NCBI RefSeq assembly: GCF_043555935.1
Contig: NZ_JBIGIB010000001.1
Coordinates: 1,240,001 to 1,304,000 of the forward strand
Source: Pelomonas baiyunensis
GTDB taxonomy: Bacteria > Pseudomonadota > Gammaproteobacteria > Burkholderiales > Burkholderiaceae_C
Length of the DNA stretch: 64,000 nt
Reading direction: 5' to 3'
The notes under the pieces were generated by a model. The model saw only the letters and a list, made by a program, of their open reading frames with translations. It made no database searches and was not told where the DNA came from. The position numbers were made by a program, and so were the translations under genes. This document shows, in pieces, positions 41,327-50,839 of this stretch (position 1 is its first letter; every line of letters begins with the position of its first letter).

Positions 41327-42775
41327 ATGGCGAACGAAAAGGCCCTGGCCACTACCGGGGCGGTATACGAGGACGGACCGGTACGCGCGTTTGCGCTGGC
41401 CGCAGTGCTGTGGGGTGTGGTGGGGATGCTGGTGGGCGTCATCATTGCCGCCCAGCTGGCCTGGCCCGAACTGAACCTGGGCATTCCCTGGTTGAGCTAC
41501 GGGCGCTTGCGCCCGCTGCACACCAATGCAGTGATCTTTGCGTTTGGCGGTTGCACCTTGTTTGCAACCTCGTACCACGTGGTGCAGCGCACGGGCCAGA
41601 CGCGCCTGTTCCTGCCCAAGCTGGCCTGGTTCACGTTCTGGGGCTGGCAGCTGGTGATCGTGCTGGCGGCGCTGTCGCTGCCCATGGGCTTCACCACCGG
41701 CAAGGAATACGCTGAACTCGAGTGGCCCATCGACATCCTGATCGCTGTGGTCTGGGTGGCGTATGCCGTCGTGTTCTTCGGCTCGGTGGGCACCCGCAAG
41801 ATCCGCCACATCTACGTGGCGAACTGGTTCTTCGGGGCGTTCATCATCGCGGTGGCCTTGCTGCACATCGTGAACAGCGCCGAAATCCCGGTCAGCCTGA
41901 CCAAGAGCTACTCGGCCTACGCCGGCGTGCAAGACGCCATGGTGCAGTGGTGGTACGGCCATAACGCCGTGGGCTTCTTCTTGACCGCGGGCTTCCTGGG
42001 GATGATGTACTACTACATCCCCAAGCAAGCGGAGCGTCCGGTCTACAGCTACCGGCTGTCGATCGTCCACTTCTGGGCGCTGATCTTCACGTACATGTGG
42101 GCGGGCCCCCACCACCTGCACTACACCGCGCTGCCCGACTGGGCGCAGAGCGTGGGCATGGTGTTCAGCCTGGTGCTGCTGGCGCCGAGCTGGGGCGGCA
42201 TGATCAACGGCGTGATGACGCTGTCGGGCGCCTGGCACAAGCTGCGTGACGACCCCATCCTGAAGTTCCTGATCGTGGCGCTGTCGTTCTACGGCATGTC
42301 CACCTTCGAGGGCCCGATGATGTCCATCAAGACGGTGAACTCGCTGTCGCACTACACCGACTGGACGGTGGGCCACGTGCACAGCGGCGCCCTGGGCTGG
42401 GTGGGTCTCATCTCGATGGGCTCGCTGTACCACCTGATCCCGCGCATGTTCGGCCGCACGGAGATGTACTCCAAGCGCGCCATCGAGCTGCACTTCTGGA
42501 TCGCCACGCTGGGCATCGTGCTCTACATCGCCGCGATGTGGATTGCCGGTGTGATGCAGGGCCTGATGTGGCGTGCGGTCAACCCGGACGGCACCCTGGT
42601 CTACACCTTCGTGGAAAGCGTGAAGGCGACCTGGCCGTTCTACGTGATCCGCCTGAGCGGCGGCCTGCTCTACCTCGCCGGCATGGGCGTGATGAGCTGG
42701 AACGTGATCAAGACCGTGCAAGCGGGCCGTGCCGTGTCGGTGCGCATTCCCACCCCGTCCGTGGCCCACGCTTGA
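41327..42775 (+). CDS. ccoN: CcoN, cbb3 cytochrome oxidase subunit I
   Basis: CcoN is the catalytic subunit of the high-affinity cbb3 oxidase, holding the low-spin haem b and the haem b3-CuB centre. The 482-residue protein has about twelve membrane helices. Visible histidine-bearing segments include RPLHTNAVIFAFGG, GPHHLHYTALPDW, and DWTVGHVHSGALGWVG. The ATG with GAAGGAG is clear. A candidate FNR-dependent promoter lies just upstream. Confidence 0.97.
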   Translation: MANEKALATTGAVYEDGPVRAFALAAVLWGVVGMLVGVIIAAQLAWPELNLGIPWLSYGRLRPLHTNAVIFAFGGCTLFATSYHVVQRTGQTRLFLPKLAWFTFWGWQLVIVLAALSLPMGFTTGKEYAELEWPIDILIAVVWVAYAVVFFGSVGTRKIRHIYVANWFFGAFIIAVALLHIVNSAEIPVSLTKSYSAYAGVQDAMVQWWYGHNAVGFFLTAGFLGMMYYYIPKQAERPVYSYRLSIVHFWALIFTYMWAGPHHLHYTALPDWAQSVGMVFSLVLLAPSWGGMINGVMTLSGAWHKLRDDPILKFLIVALSFYGMSTFEGPMMSIKTVNSLSHYTDWTVGHVHSGALGWVGLISMGSLYHLIPRMFGRTEMYSKRAIELHFWIATLGIVLYIAAMWIAGVMQGLMWRAVNPDGTLVYTFVESVKATWPFYVIRLSGGLLYLAGMGVMSWNVIKTVQAGRAVSVRIPTPSVAHA

Positions 42776-42785
42776 AGGAGATTTC

Positions 42786-43409
42786 ATGAGCAACCATTCC
42801 CATGCTGCGACGGGCCACCAGCGCATCGAAACCAGCAACCTGCTGATGATCGTGCTGGTGCTGCTGACCGTGCTGGTCGGCGGTGTCGTCGAAATCGTGC
42901 CGCTGTTCTTCCAGCGCTCCACCACGCAAGCGGCGCCGGGCCTGAAGCCCTACACCGCGCTGCAACTGGCCGGGCGTGACGTCTACCTGCGCGAGGGCTG
43001 CTACAACTGCCACTCGCAGATGATCCGTCCGCTTGCCGCCGAGACGCTGCGTTACGGCAAGTACTCCACCGCGGGTGAGTTCGTGTACGACCACCCCTTC
43101 CAGTGGGGCAGCAAGCGCACCGGCCCGGACCTGGCCCGTGTGGGCGGAAAATACAGCGACGACTGGCACCGCATCCACCTGAACAACCCGCGTGACCTGG
43201 TGCCCGAGTCCAACATGCCGGCGTATTCCTGGCTGGCCGGCGCGCCGGTGGACGCGGCCATCATGCCCGCCAAGCTGTCGGCCATGAAGTTGCTGGGCGT
43301 GCCCTACACCGACGCCGAGGTGAAGGCCTCGGCCGAAGAAGTGAAGGGCAAGACCGAGCTGGACGCGCTCGTGGCCTACCTGCAGGTGCTCGGCACCGCC
43401 ACCAAGTAA
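42786..43409 (+). CDS. ccoO: CcoO, cbb3 oxidase monohaem cytochrome c subunit
   Basis: CcoO is a membrane-anchored cytochrome c. The 207-residue protein has one N-terminal helix (LLMIVLVLLTVLVGGVVEIVPL) and the haem-binding CYNCH (C72, C75, H76) in REGCYNCHSQMIRPL. The axial Met probably lies in ESNMPAYSWL. It begins ten bases after ccoN with GAAGGAG. Confidence 0.97.
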   Translation: MSNHSHAATGHQRIETSNLLMIVLVLLTVLVGGVVEIVPLFFQRSTTQAAPGLKPYTALQLAGRDVYLREGCYNCHSQMIRPLAAETLRYGKYSTAGEFVYDHPFQWGSKRTGPDLARVGGKYSDDWHRIHLNNPRDLVPESNMPAYSWLAGAPVDAAIMPAKLSAMKLLGVPYTDAEVKASAEEVKGKTELDALVAYLQVLGTATK

Positions 43410-43421
43410 GGAGCCCGAACC

Positions 43422-43553
43422 ATGGGCATCAATGAACTCCGTGTGGCCGTGACCGTCGTGTCCATGGCCGTCTTCCTGGGCATCATCGCCTGGGCCTGGC
43501 GCGGCCGTTTCGACGACGCCGCACGCCTCCCCTTCGAAGGAGATGAACAATGA
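43422..43553 (+). CDS. ccoQ: CcoQ, cbb3 oxidase small subunit
   Basis: This is a 43-residue single-pass protein. It begins MGINELRVAVTVVSMAVF, has the helix followed by WAWRGRFDDAARLPFEGDEQ, and so matches the usual CcoQ form (stabilises the ccoNO-ccoP complex). It has AAGGAG before its ATG, and its stop overlaps the ccoP start (ATGA). Confidence 0.93.
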   Translation: MGINELRVAVTVVSMAVFLGIIAWAWRGRFDDAARLPFEGDEQ

Positions 43554-44467
43554 GTGACTTCTTCAGCAGCGGCTGGTCCCTCTTCATCGCCGCCACCACC
43601 ATCGGCGGGCTGATCGCCTGCGGCATCCTGCTGCTCATCGCCAGCCGCCGTCAGGTCATGGCGGCTGATAACACCACCGGTCACGTCTGGGACGAAGACC
43701 TGCGCGAACTGAACAACCCGCTGCCGGCCTGGTGGATGGGCTTGTTCATCCTGACCATCGTGTTCGCGGGCATCTACCTGGCGCTCTATCCGGGCCTGGG
43801 CAGCGAAGCCGGCAAGCTGGGCTGGACCAGCGAGGGCGAGCACGCCAAGGATGTGGCGCAAACCCGCGCCGCCATGGCCCCGGTGTACGCCGCGTTTGCC
43901 GACAAGTCGGCGGAGCAACTGGCCGCCGACCCCAAGGCCCACGCGATTGGCGAGCGCCTGTTCGCCAACAACTGCGCGCAGTGCCACGGTGCGGATGCCA
44001 AGGGTTCCAAGGGCTTCCCCAACCTGACCGACAACGACTGGCTGTGGGGCGGCACGCCCGAGGCCATCACCGAGACCATCGCCAAGGGCCGCGACGGCAA
44101 CATGCCCGTCATGGCGCCGGCGGTGGGCACGAGTGAGGACGTGCGCAACGTGGCGCACTACGTGCTGTCGCTCTCGGGCAGCCCGCACAACGCGCTGTAC
44201 GCCCAACTCGGCAAGCCGAAGTTCGTGGTGTGCGCCGCGTGCCACGGCCCGGCCGGTACGGGCAACCAGGCCCTGGGTGCGCCCAACCTCACCGACAAGA
44301 TCTGGCTGCATGGCTGGGGCGAAGAAGCGGTGATGGCCATGGTGAACAACGGCAAGCACAGCGTGATGCCGGCCCACGGTGACCGCCTGACGCCGGAGCA
44401 GATCCGCGTGCTGGCGTCGTACGTGTGGGGCCTGTCCAAGTCGACCCCGGTGGCTGCTGCCAACTGA
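43550..44467 (+). CDS. ccoP: CcoP, cbb3 oxidase dihaem cytochrome c subunit
   Basis: CcoP passes electrons to CcoO. The 305-residue protein has two N-terminal membrane helices (about 8-30 and 58-78), joined by the conserved HVWDEDLRELNNPLPAWW. Two cytochrome c domains follow, with CAQCH (C142) and CAACH (C228). The length is that of the two-helix form. It ends four bases before ccoG. Confidence 0.97.
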   Translation: MSDFFSSGWSLFIAATTIGGLIACGILLLIASRRQVMAADNTTGHVWDEDLRELNNPLPAWWMGLFILTIVFAGIYLALYPGLGSEAGKLGWTSEGEHAKDVAQTRAAMAPVYAAFADKSAEQLAADPKAHAIGERLFANNCAQCHGADAKGSKGFPNLTDNDWLWGGTPEAITETIAKGRDGNMPVMAPAVGTSEDVRNVAHYVLSLSGSPHNALYAQLGKPKFVVCAACHGPAGTGNQALGAPNLTDKIWLHGWGEEAVMAMVNNGKHSVMPAHGDRLTPEQIRVLASYVWGLSKSTPVAAAN

Positions 44468-44471
44468 CCCC

Positions 44472-45914
<1,443 letters not shown>

Positions 45915-45930
45915 CGGCAAGGAGAGTCCC

Positions 45931-46194
45931 ATGTCTGCAAGCAAGTCCCCTTCGGCCTGGCGCGAACCCATGGTGTGGCTGGTGGTGGGAGGACCGGCCA
46001 GTGTGGTGGTGGCCAGCTTCTTCACGCTGGCGTTGGCCTTGAAGCACCCGGACCCGCCGCTGGACCTGCGTGCCGCAGCGCATCAGGCTGCTGACGACGT
46101 GGAGCCGGCGGACATGCGCGCCCATGAGCGCGACGTGCCCGCCCTGATCGCCCGCAACCACGCGGCCACCGGTGGTGTGGGAGCCAAGCGGTGA
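45931..46194 (+). CDS. ccoH: FixH-like small membrane protein (CcoH)
   Basis: This 87-residue protein has one hydrophobic segment (WREPMVWLVVGGPASVVVASFFTLALAL) and then ALKHPDPPL. It fits short betaproteobacterial FixH-type proteins that follow ccoG. It is much shorter than classical FixH/CcoH (about 150-170 residues), lacking the periplasmic domain. AAGGAG precedes the ATG, and its stop overlaps the next GTG start. The symbol is given by position and pattern, with moderate confidence. Confidence 0.72.
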   Translation: MSASKSPSAWREPMVWLVVGGPASVVVASFFTLALALKHPDPPLDLRAAAHQAADDVEPADMRAHERDVPALIARNHAATGGVGAKR

Positions 46195-46484
46195 CAGGCC
46201 CCGGCGGCCCCTCGCGCATCGCGCGCTTTGCGATGGCGGTGGCCTGGTCGTCGTTCCTGTGCGCCGGCGTGCTGGAACTGCTGGTGTTCGCCGTGGTGGA
46301 CCCGGCCGAGTTGCGCTGGTTCGGCGCAGCGCCCATTGAACTGCCGGTGCAGGCGGTCTACACGCTCAGCTTCCTGATCTTTTGGGGCGTGCTGGCGCTG
46401 GCCTCCAGCCTGAGCCTGCTGCTGGTGAACCTGCCGGTGGACGAGGTCAAGCCGGCCCGTCGCGCGCCGGGGTGGCCGCGCTGA
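46191..46484 (+). CDS. Small two-helix membrane protein at the end of the cco cluster
   Basis: This 97-residue protein has two hydrophobic segments (ARFAMAVAWSSFLCAGVLELLVFAVV and VQAVYTLSFLIFWGVLALASSLSLLLV) separated by DPAELRWFGAAPIELP. I do not recognise a named family, although similar small proteins occur beside cco genes. The GTG start overlaps the ccoH stop (GTGA), so it is very likely cotranslated. Its 3' end overlaps the convergent NDH-2 gene by 38 bases. Confidence 0.7.
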   Translation: MTGPGGPSRIARFAMAVAWSSFLCAGVLELLVFAVVDPAELRWFGAAPIELPVQAVYTLSFLIFWGVLALASSLSLLLVNLPVDEVKPARRAPGWPR

Positions 46485-47757
46485 CGACGCGTGCGTGCCG
46501 GGCATGGGTCCAGTAGGCCCAGGCCCAGTCCAGCAGCACGACGAATCGGTTGCGGAAACCGATCAGGAAGTACACGTGCGCAAACAGCCAGAACAGCCAC
46601 GCCGGGTAGCCTGAAAAACGCAGCGGGCCTGCCGGCGTGCCCAGGTCCACCACCGCGCTGTTGCGGCCGATGGTGGCGAGGTTGCCGTAGTCGCGGTATC
46701 GAAAGGGCAGGGTGGGCTGCCCGGCCAGGCGGCGCTGCAGGTTGGCTGCAGCCTGACGCCCCATTTGCTTGGCGCCGGGTGAGACGCCGGGCACCGGGCG
46801 GGGTTCCTGGCCTGGCACATGGCTCTGGGCCGCGGCGAGATCACCGATCACTTGAATGGCCGGAAACCCAGCCACGCTCAAGTCGGGTTCCACCACCACG
46901 CGGCCAGCGCGGTCGACCGCACAGCCCGTGGCCTCGGCCAAGAGGCGCCCCAGCGGCGAGGCGGCCACGCCGGCGGCCCACACGATGCAGTGGCTGGGCA
47001 GCCGCTCACTGCCGTGTTCAGTGGCCACATCCAAACCCTCGGCGTCGATGCCGGTCACGCGGGCGCCCAGCTTCACCTCCACCCCCAAGGCGGTCAGTTG
47101 CTCGCGGGCGCGTTCGCTCAAGTCGGGCGGCATGGCCTGCAGCACGCGGGTGCCGCCTTCCACCAGCAGCACCCGGGCCTGGCGCGGGTCGATGCGGCGG
47201 AATTCGCCGGGCAGCGTGTGGCGGGCGATCTCGGCGAAGGTGCCGGCCAGCTCCACCCCGGTCGGGCCGCCGCCCACGACGACGAATTGCATCAGCGCGG
47301 CGCGGCGCTGCGGGTCGTCTTCGCGCTCGGCCGCCTCAAACGCCAGCAGCACGCGGCGGCGAATCTCAAAGGCGTCTTGCAGGGTTTTCAAGCCCGGGGC
47401 GAAGGCGGCCCAGTCATCGCGGCCGAAGTAGCTGTGCGTGGCACCCGCCGCCACGATGAGGTGGTCCCACCGCAGCGTGCCGCCATCGGCCAGCGTGACC
47501 GTGTGGCCCCGGGCGTCAATGCCCGTCACTTCGCCCAGCAGGGTGGTGACATTGGCCTGCCCGCGGAACAGGTGGCGGATGGGCGCCGCGATCGACGGCG
47601 CCGAGAGCCCCGCCGTGGCCACCTGGTACAGCAGCGGCTGGAACAGGTGGTGGTTGGTCTTGTCGAGCACCGTGATGTCAACGTTGGCACGCCGCAGGGC
47701 GCGGGCCGCTTCCAGGCCGCCGAATCCGCAGCCGATGATCAGGACTTGAGGACGCAT
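46447..47757 (-). CDS. ndh: Type II NADH dehydrogenase-like NAD(P)/FAD oxidoreductase
   Basis: This 436-residue flavoprotein is of the NDH-2 type, feeding electrons from NADH to quinone without pumping protons. FAD-binding GCGFGGLEAARAL is at residues 9-21. The quinone-site region contains NHHLFQPLLYQVATAGLS, the NADH-binding site is VVVGGGPTGVELAG (about 163-176), and the second FAD motif is IQVIGDLAA. A C-terminal amphipathic/hydrophobic segment (AWLFWLFAHVYFLIGFRNRFVVLLDW) would hold it on the membrane. A strong inverted repeat lies just before its ATG. Confidence 0.9.
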   Translation of the reverse strand: MRPQVLIIGCGFGGLEAARALRRANVDITVLDKTNHHLFQPLLYQVATAGLSAPSIAAPIRHLFRGQANVTTLLGEVTGIDARGHTVTLADGGTLRWDHLIVAAGATHSYFGRDDWAAFAPGLKTLQDAFEIRRRVLLAFEAAEREDDPQRRAALMQFVVVGGGPTGVELAGTFAEIARHTLPGEFRRIDPRQARVLLVEGGTRVLQAMPPDLSERAREQLTALGVEVKLGARVTGIDAEGLDVATEHGSERLPSHCIVWAAGVAASPLGRLLAEATGCAVDRAGRVVVEPDLSVAGFPAIQVIGDLAAAQSHVPGQEPRPVPGVSPGAKQMGRQAAANLQRRLAGQPTLPFRYRDYGNLATIGRNSAVVDLGTPAGPLRFSGYPAWLFWLFAHVYFLIGFRNRFVVLLDWAWAYWTHARHARVVSAATPARDGPA

Positions 47758-47773
47758 GAACCCATGCTACGCC

Positions 47774-47796
47774 TGCATGCTGCGCTGCAGCATGCA
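47774..47796. promoter_or_regulatory. Perfect inverted repeat in the ndh upstream region
   Basis: Ten-base arms TGCATGCTGC and GCAGCATGCA flank a 3-base centre GCT, 16 bases before the ndh ATG. It could be an operator or a leader hairpin that blocks the ribosome-binding region. Confidence 0.6.
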
Positions 47797-47876
47797 TTGT
47801 CGGCATGGGTTGAAACCGGGCCGGGTAATTTCGGGAGGGGGGGCCGGAGGGCTCGAGTCCTCGACGGCCCCGGGGC

Positions 47877-48671
47877 TCAGCAGGCCGCGTTGGAGATCAG
47901 CCGCTGCAGGGCTTGCGGGTCCAGCACCGTGATCTGGCGTTGCTTCACGTCCAGCACGCCGTCTTCCTGGAACTTGGAGAAGGTGCGGCTCACGGTTTCC
48001 AGCTTCAGGCCCAGGTAGCTGCCGATCTCTTCACGCGTCATGCGCAGCACCAGGCTGCTGGCCGAGAACCCGCGCGCTTGCAGGCGCTGGGTCAGGTTCA
48101 GCAAAAAGGCGGCCAGGCGCTCTTCGGCGCGCATGTTGCCCAGCAGCAGCATCACGCCATGGTCGCGCACGATCTCGCGGCTCATGATCTTGTGGAACTG
48201 GTGCTGCAGCACCGTGAACTCGCGCGACAGCTCTTCCAGGTCGCGGTACTGGATGACGCAGACCGACGAGTCCTCCAGCGCCACGGCATCGCAGTGGTGC
48301 TGGTCGCTGCTGATGCCGTCCAGCCCCAGCAGCTCGCCGGCCATCTGGAAGCCGGTGACCTGGTCGCGGCCGTCTTCGCTGCCCACGCAGGTCTTGAAGA
48401 AGCCGGTGCGCACGGCGTACAGCGCTTCAAAGCGGTCGCCATTGCGGAACAGGTGCTCGCCCCGCGGCACGCTGCGGCGCTTTTCCACCAGGCCGTCCAG
48501 GCGCTGCAGATCGGTGGGCGTGAGGCCCACGGGAAGGCACAGCTCGCGCAGGTTGCAGCTGGCGCAGGCCACCTTCAACGGCTCGAGCGCGCCGGCGCAG
48601 GATGACGTGGGCACGTCAGGATGGATCGGCACGTTCATCGGGGGGCGCAGAGGGGTCAGCATGCGAAGCAT
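47877..48671 (-). CDS. fnr: FNR-type oxygen-sensing transcription regulator
   Basis: This Crp/Fnr-family regulator has 264 residues if the first ATG is used (later ATGs at 48662 and 48638 are possible). Cysteines at 36, 39 and 45 (CASCNLRELC) have exactly the C-X2-C-X5-C spacing of E. coli FNR, and a fourth cysteine lies in FKTCVGSEDG. These can bind an oxygen-labile 4Fe-4S cluster. The helix-turn-helix reads GSYLGLKLETVSRTFSKF, with the E..SR residues that contact TTGAT half-sites. Two such sites lie nearby. It is divergent from hemN. Confidence 0.94.
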   Translation of the reverse strand: MLRMLTPLRPPMNVPIHPDVPTSSCAGALEPLKVACASCNLRELCLPVGLTPTDLQRLDGLVEKRRSVPRGEHLFRNGDRFEALYAVRTGFFKTCVGSEDGRDQVTGFQMAGELLGLDGISSDQHHCDAVALEDSSVCVIQYRDLEELSREFTVLQHQFHKIMSREIVRDHGVMLLLGNMRAEERLAAFLLNLTQRLQARGFSASSLVLRMTREEIGSYLGLKLETVSRTFSKFQEDGVLDVKQRQITVLDPQALQRLISNAAC

Positions 48672-48697
48672 TGTTCTTGCCGACCCGCGCTGCGGCC

Positions 48698-48739
48698 TTG
48701 ACCTGGATCAACGCTGCGACCGGTCGCTGGCGTCACAGT
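48698..48739 (+). promoter_or_regulatory. Candidate FNR box and -10 of the hemN promoter
   Basis: TTGAC-CTGG-ATCAA (48698-48711) matches the FNR consensus except one base and has the same first half-site as the ccoN box. The weak hexamer CACAGT at 48734-48739 could be the -10. With class II spacing (41.5 bases from box centre) transcription starts at 48746, the A of the hemN ATG. The site also lies 27 bases upstream of the divergent fnr start and could autoregulate it. Confidence 0.75.
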
Positions 48740-48745
48740 GCTGCC

Positions 48746-50128
48746 ATGACTGCTGTGACTGACCGTCCCATCGATGCCGACCTGCTGCGCCGCCATGACG
48801 TGGCCGGCCCGCGCTACACCTCGTACCCCACGGCGGACCGCTTTGTGGAGGCCCACCAAGGCGGGCAGCACTTGCAGGCCTTGCGCCAGCGCGGCACGGC
48901 GCAGCCGCTGTCGGTGTACGTGCACATCCCGTTCTGCGAGCAGCTCTGCTACTACTGCGCGTGCAACAAGATCATCACCAAGCACCACGAGCGGGCGCAG
49001 CCCTACCTGGCCGCGCTTGAAGTGGAGATGGACCTGGTGGCCGAGGCCATTGGCGGCCAGGCGCCGGTGTCGCAGCTGCACCTGGGCGGCGGCTCGCCCA
49101 CCTTCCTGTCGGACGCCGAGCTGAGCTTGCTGATGCAGGCCCTGCGCCAGCGCTTCAAGCTGCTGCCGGGGGCGGAGCTGTCGGTGGAGGTGGACCCGCG
49201 CACGGTGGACGCGGCCCGGTTGGCGCATCTGCGCTCGCTCGGTTTCAACCGCCTGAGCTTCGGCGTGCAGGACTTCGACCCCGCCGTGCAGAAGGCCGTG
49301 CACCGCGTGCAGCCCTTCGACCAGGTGGCCGCGCTGATGCGCGACGCCCGTGAACTGGGCTATCAGTCCACCAACGTCGACCTGATCTACGGCTTGCCAC
49401 TGCAAACGCCGGCGAGCTTTGCCCACACCATCTCGCAGGTGGCCGAGCTGCGGCCGGACCGCATTGCCATGTACGCCTACGCCCACCTGCCGCAGCGCTT
49501 CAAGCCGCAGCGCCGCATCGTGGCGGAGTTGCTGCCCCCGGCGGGCGACAAGCTGGCCATGCTGTCGGGCGCCATCAGCGCGCTGCTGTCGGCCGGGTAC
49601 GACTACATCGGCATGGACCACTTCGCGCTGCCGGAAGACCCGCTGGCCGTGGCCAAGCGCCAGGGGCTGCTGCACCGCGGCTTCCAGGGCTACTCGACGC
49701 AGCCAGACTGCGATCTGGTGGGCCTGGGCGTGTCGTCCATCAGCCGCGTGGGCGCCACCTACGCGCAAAACGCCAAGACCATGGACGAGTATGAAGACGC
49801 GCTGCGCCAGCGCCAGCTGCCGGTGCAGCGCGGCTTGGCCCTGACGCGAGACGACCTGCTGCGCCGCGCGGTCATCATGGCCTTGATGTGCCAAGGGCGC
49901 GTGGAGTTCGAGTCCATCGCGGCCTCTTACCTAGTGGACGTGCCCCAGTACTTCGCGCCCGAGCTGCAACGGCTGTCGCAACTCGCCGAGCAAGGCTTGG
50001 TGGAGTTGGAGCCGGGCGCCATTCAGGTGACGCCGCTGGGCTGGTACTTCGTGCGGGCCGTGGCGCTGGTGTTTGACCGCTATTTGCAGGCCGACGCCAG
50101 CCGCGAGCGCTTCTCCAAGATCATCTGA
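48746..50128 (+). CDS. hemN: HemN, oxygen-independent coproporphyrinogen III oxidase
   Basis: HemN is the radical-SAM enzyme that makes protoporphyrinogen without oxygen. The 460-residue protein has YVHIPFCEQLCYYCACNK with the cluster cysteines C64, C68 and C71. LHLGGGSPTFL, SVEVDPRT, the SFGVQDFDPAVQKAVHRVQP stretch and the late QGYSTQPDCDLVGLGVSSIS follow. The ATG used here is at the expected N terminus (DADLLRRHDVAGPRYTSYPTA). No Shine-Dalgarno sequence precedes it. Confidence 0.96.
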   Translation: MTAVTDRPIDADLLRRHDVAGPRYTSYPTADRFVEAHQGGQHLQALRQRGTAQPLSVYVHIPFCEQLCYYCACNKIITKHHERAQPYLAALEVEMDLVAEAIGGQAPVSQLHLGGGSPTFLSDAELSLLMQALRQRFKLLPGAELSVEVDPRTVDAARLAHLRSLGFNRLSFGVQDFDPAVQKAVHRVQPFDQVAALMRDARELGYQSTNVDLIYGLPLQTPASFAHTISQVAELRPDRIAMYAYAHLPQRFKPQRRIVAELLPPAGDKLAMLSGAISALLSAGYDYIGMDHFALPEDPLAVAKRQGLLHRGFQGYSTQPDCDLVGLGVSSISRVGATYAQNAKTMDEYEDALRQRQLPVQRGLALTRDDLLRRAVIMALMCQGRVEFESIAASYLVDVPQYFAPELQRLSQLAEQGLVELEPGAIQVTPLGWYFVRAVALVFDRYLQADASRERFSKII

Positions 50129-50136
50129 ACGACGCC

Positions 50137-50763
50137 ATGGGGCTGGACGCTGCTCTGATCGTCTCGGCCACCCTGATGGGGTTGGCCGGCACGCCCCATT
50201 GCGCGGCCATGTGCAGTGCGCCCTGTGCTCTGGCCGGTGGGCCGCGCCCCGTGAAGCTGATGGCCGGCCGCGTGCTGGGCTACGCCGCAGGCGGTGTGGC
50301 GGCTGCGGCCTCGGCGGCCGTGTTGGCGCGGGCTTCGCAGGGGGCGGCTGTGCTGCAGCCGGCCTGGGCGCTGTTGCAAGCGGCCGTACTGCTGCTGGGC
50401 CTGACGCTGCTGGTACGCGGGCGCATGCCGGTGTGGCTGGGCGCGGTGCGCTGGCGGCCCAAGCCGGCCCATGCCTTTTTCACCGGCCTGGCCTGGGTGG
50501 CCATGCCGTGCGGCTTGCTGCATGCCGCCTTGCTGCTGGCGGGCTTGTCGGGTTCGATGCTGAGTGGCGGCCTCGCGATGGCGGGTTTTGCGCTGGCCAG
50601 CACGCCGGGCCTGGTGGTGGCGCCGCTGTGGCGGGCGCGTCTGTTGCGTCGCGGCCCGCAGGGCGATGTGTGGGCGCTGCGGCTGGCCGGGTTGGCCCTG
50701 GTGGCGGGCGCCGGGTGGGCCTTGGGCCATGGCGTGTGGCAACGGGTGATGTTGGCCTGTTGA
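50137..50763 (+). CDS. TauE/SafE (DsbD_2-like) six-helix membrane protein of the cco region
   Basis: This 208-residue polytopic protein is of the sulphite exporter TauE/SafE / cytochrome-biogenesis transmembrane type often found with cbb3 genes. It begins with a His/Cys motif in its first loop (GLAGTPHCAAMCSAPCALAG), a likely metal-binding motif. A second cysteine segment is FTGLAWVAMPCGLLHAALLLAGL. Homologues near cco genes have been proposed to take part in metal (copper) handling; the substrate here is unknown. It begins eight bases after hemN. Confidence 0.82.
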   Translation: MGLDAALIVSATLMGLAGTPHCAAMCSAPCALAGGPRPVKLMAGRVLGYAAGGVAAAASAAVLARASQGAAVLQPAWALLQAAVLLLGLTLLVRGRMPVWLGAVRWRPKPAHAFFTGLAWVAMPCGLLHAALLLAGLSGSMLSGGLAMAGFALASTPGLVVAPLWRARLLRRGPQGDVWALRLAGLALVAGAGWALGHGVWQRVMLAC

Positions 50764-50839
50764 AGCGCCGCCCCGAGGCGGCAAAATCCGGCGAGTTTTT
50801 CTCTTGACCCGTTCGGTTCCCTTTCGAAAGTTTCCAGCC

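Noticed and set aside
48602..48745. Longer hemN start upstream, through the FNR box.
   Set aside because: The added residues are low in family similarity, cross the regulator site and lack a ribosome-binding site. The ATG at 48746 matches the family N terminus.
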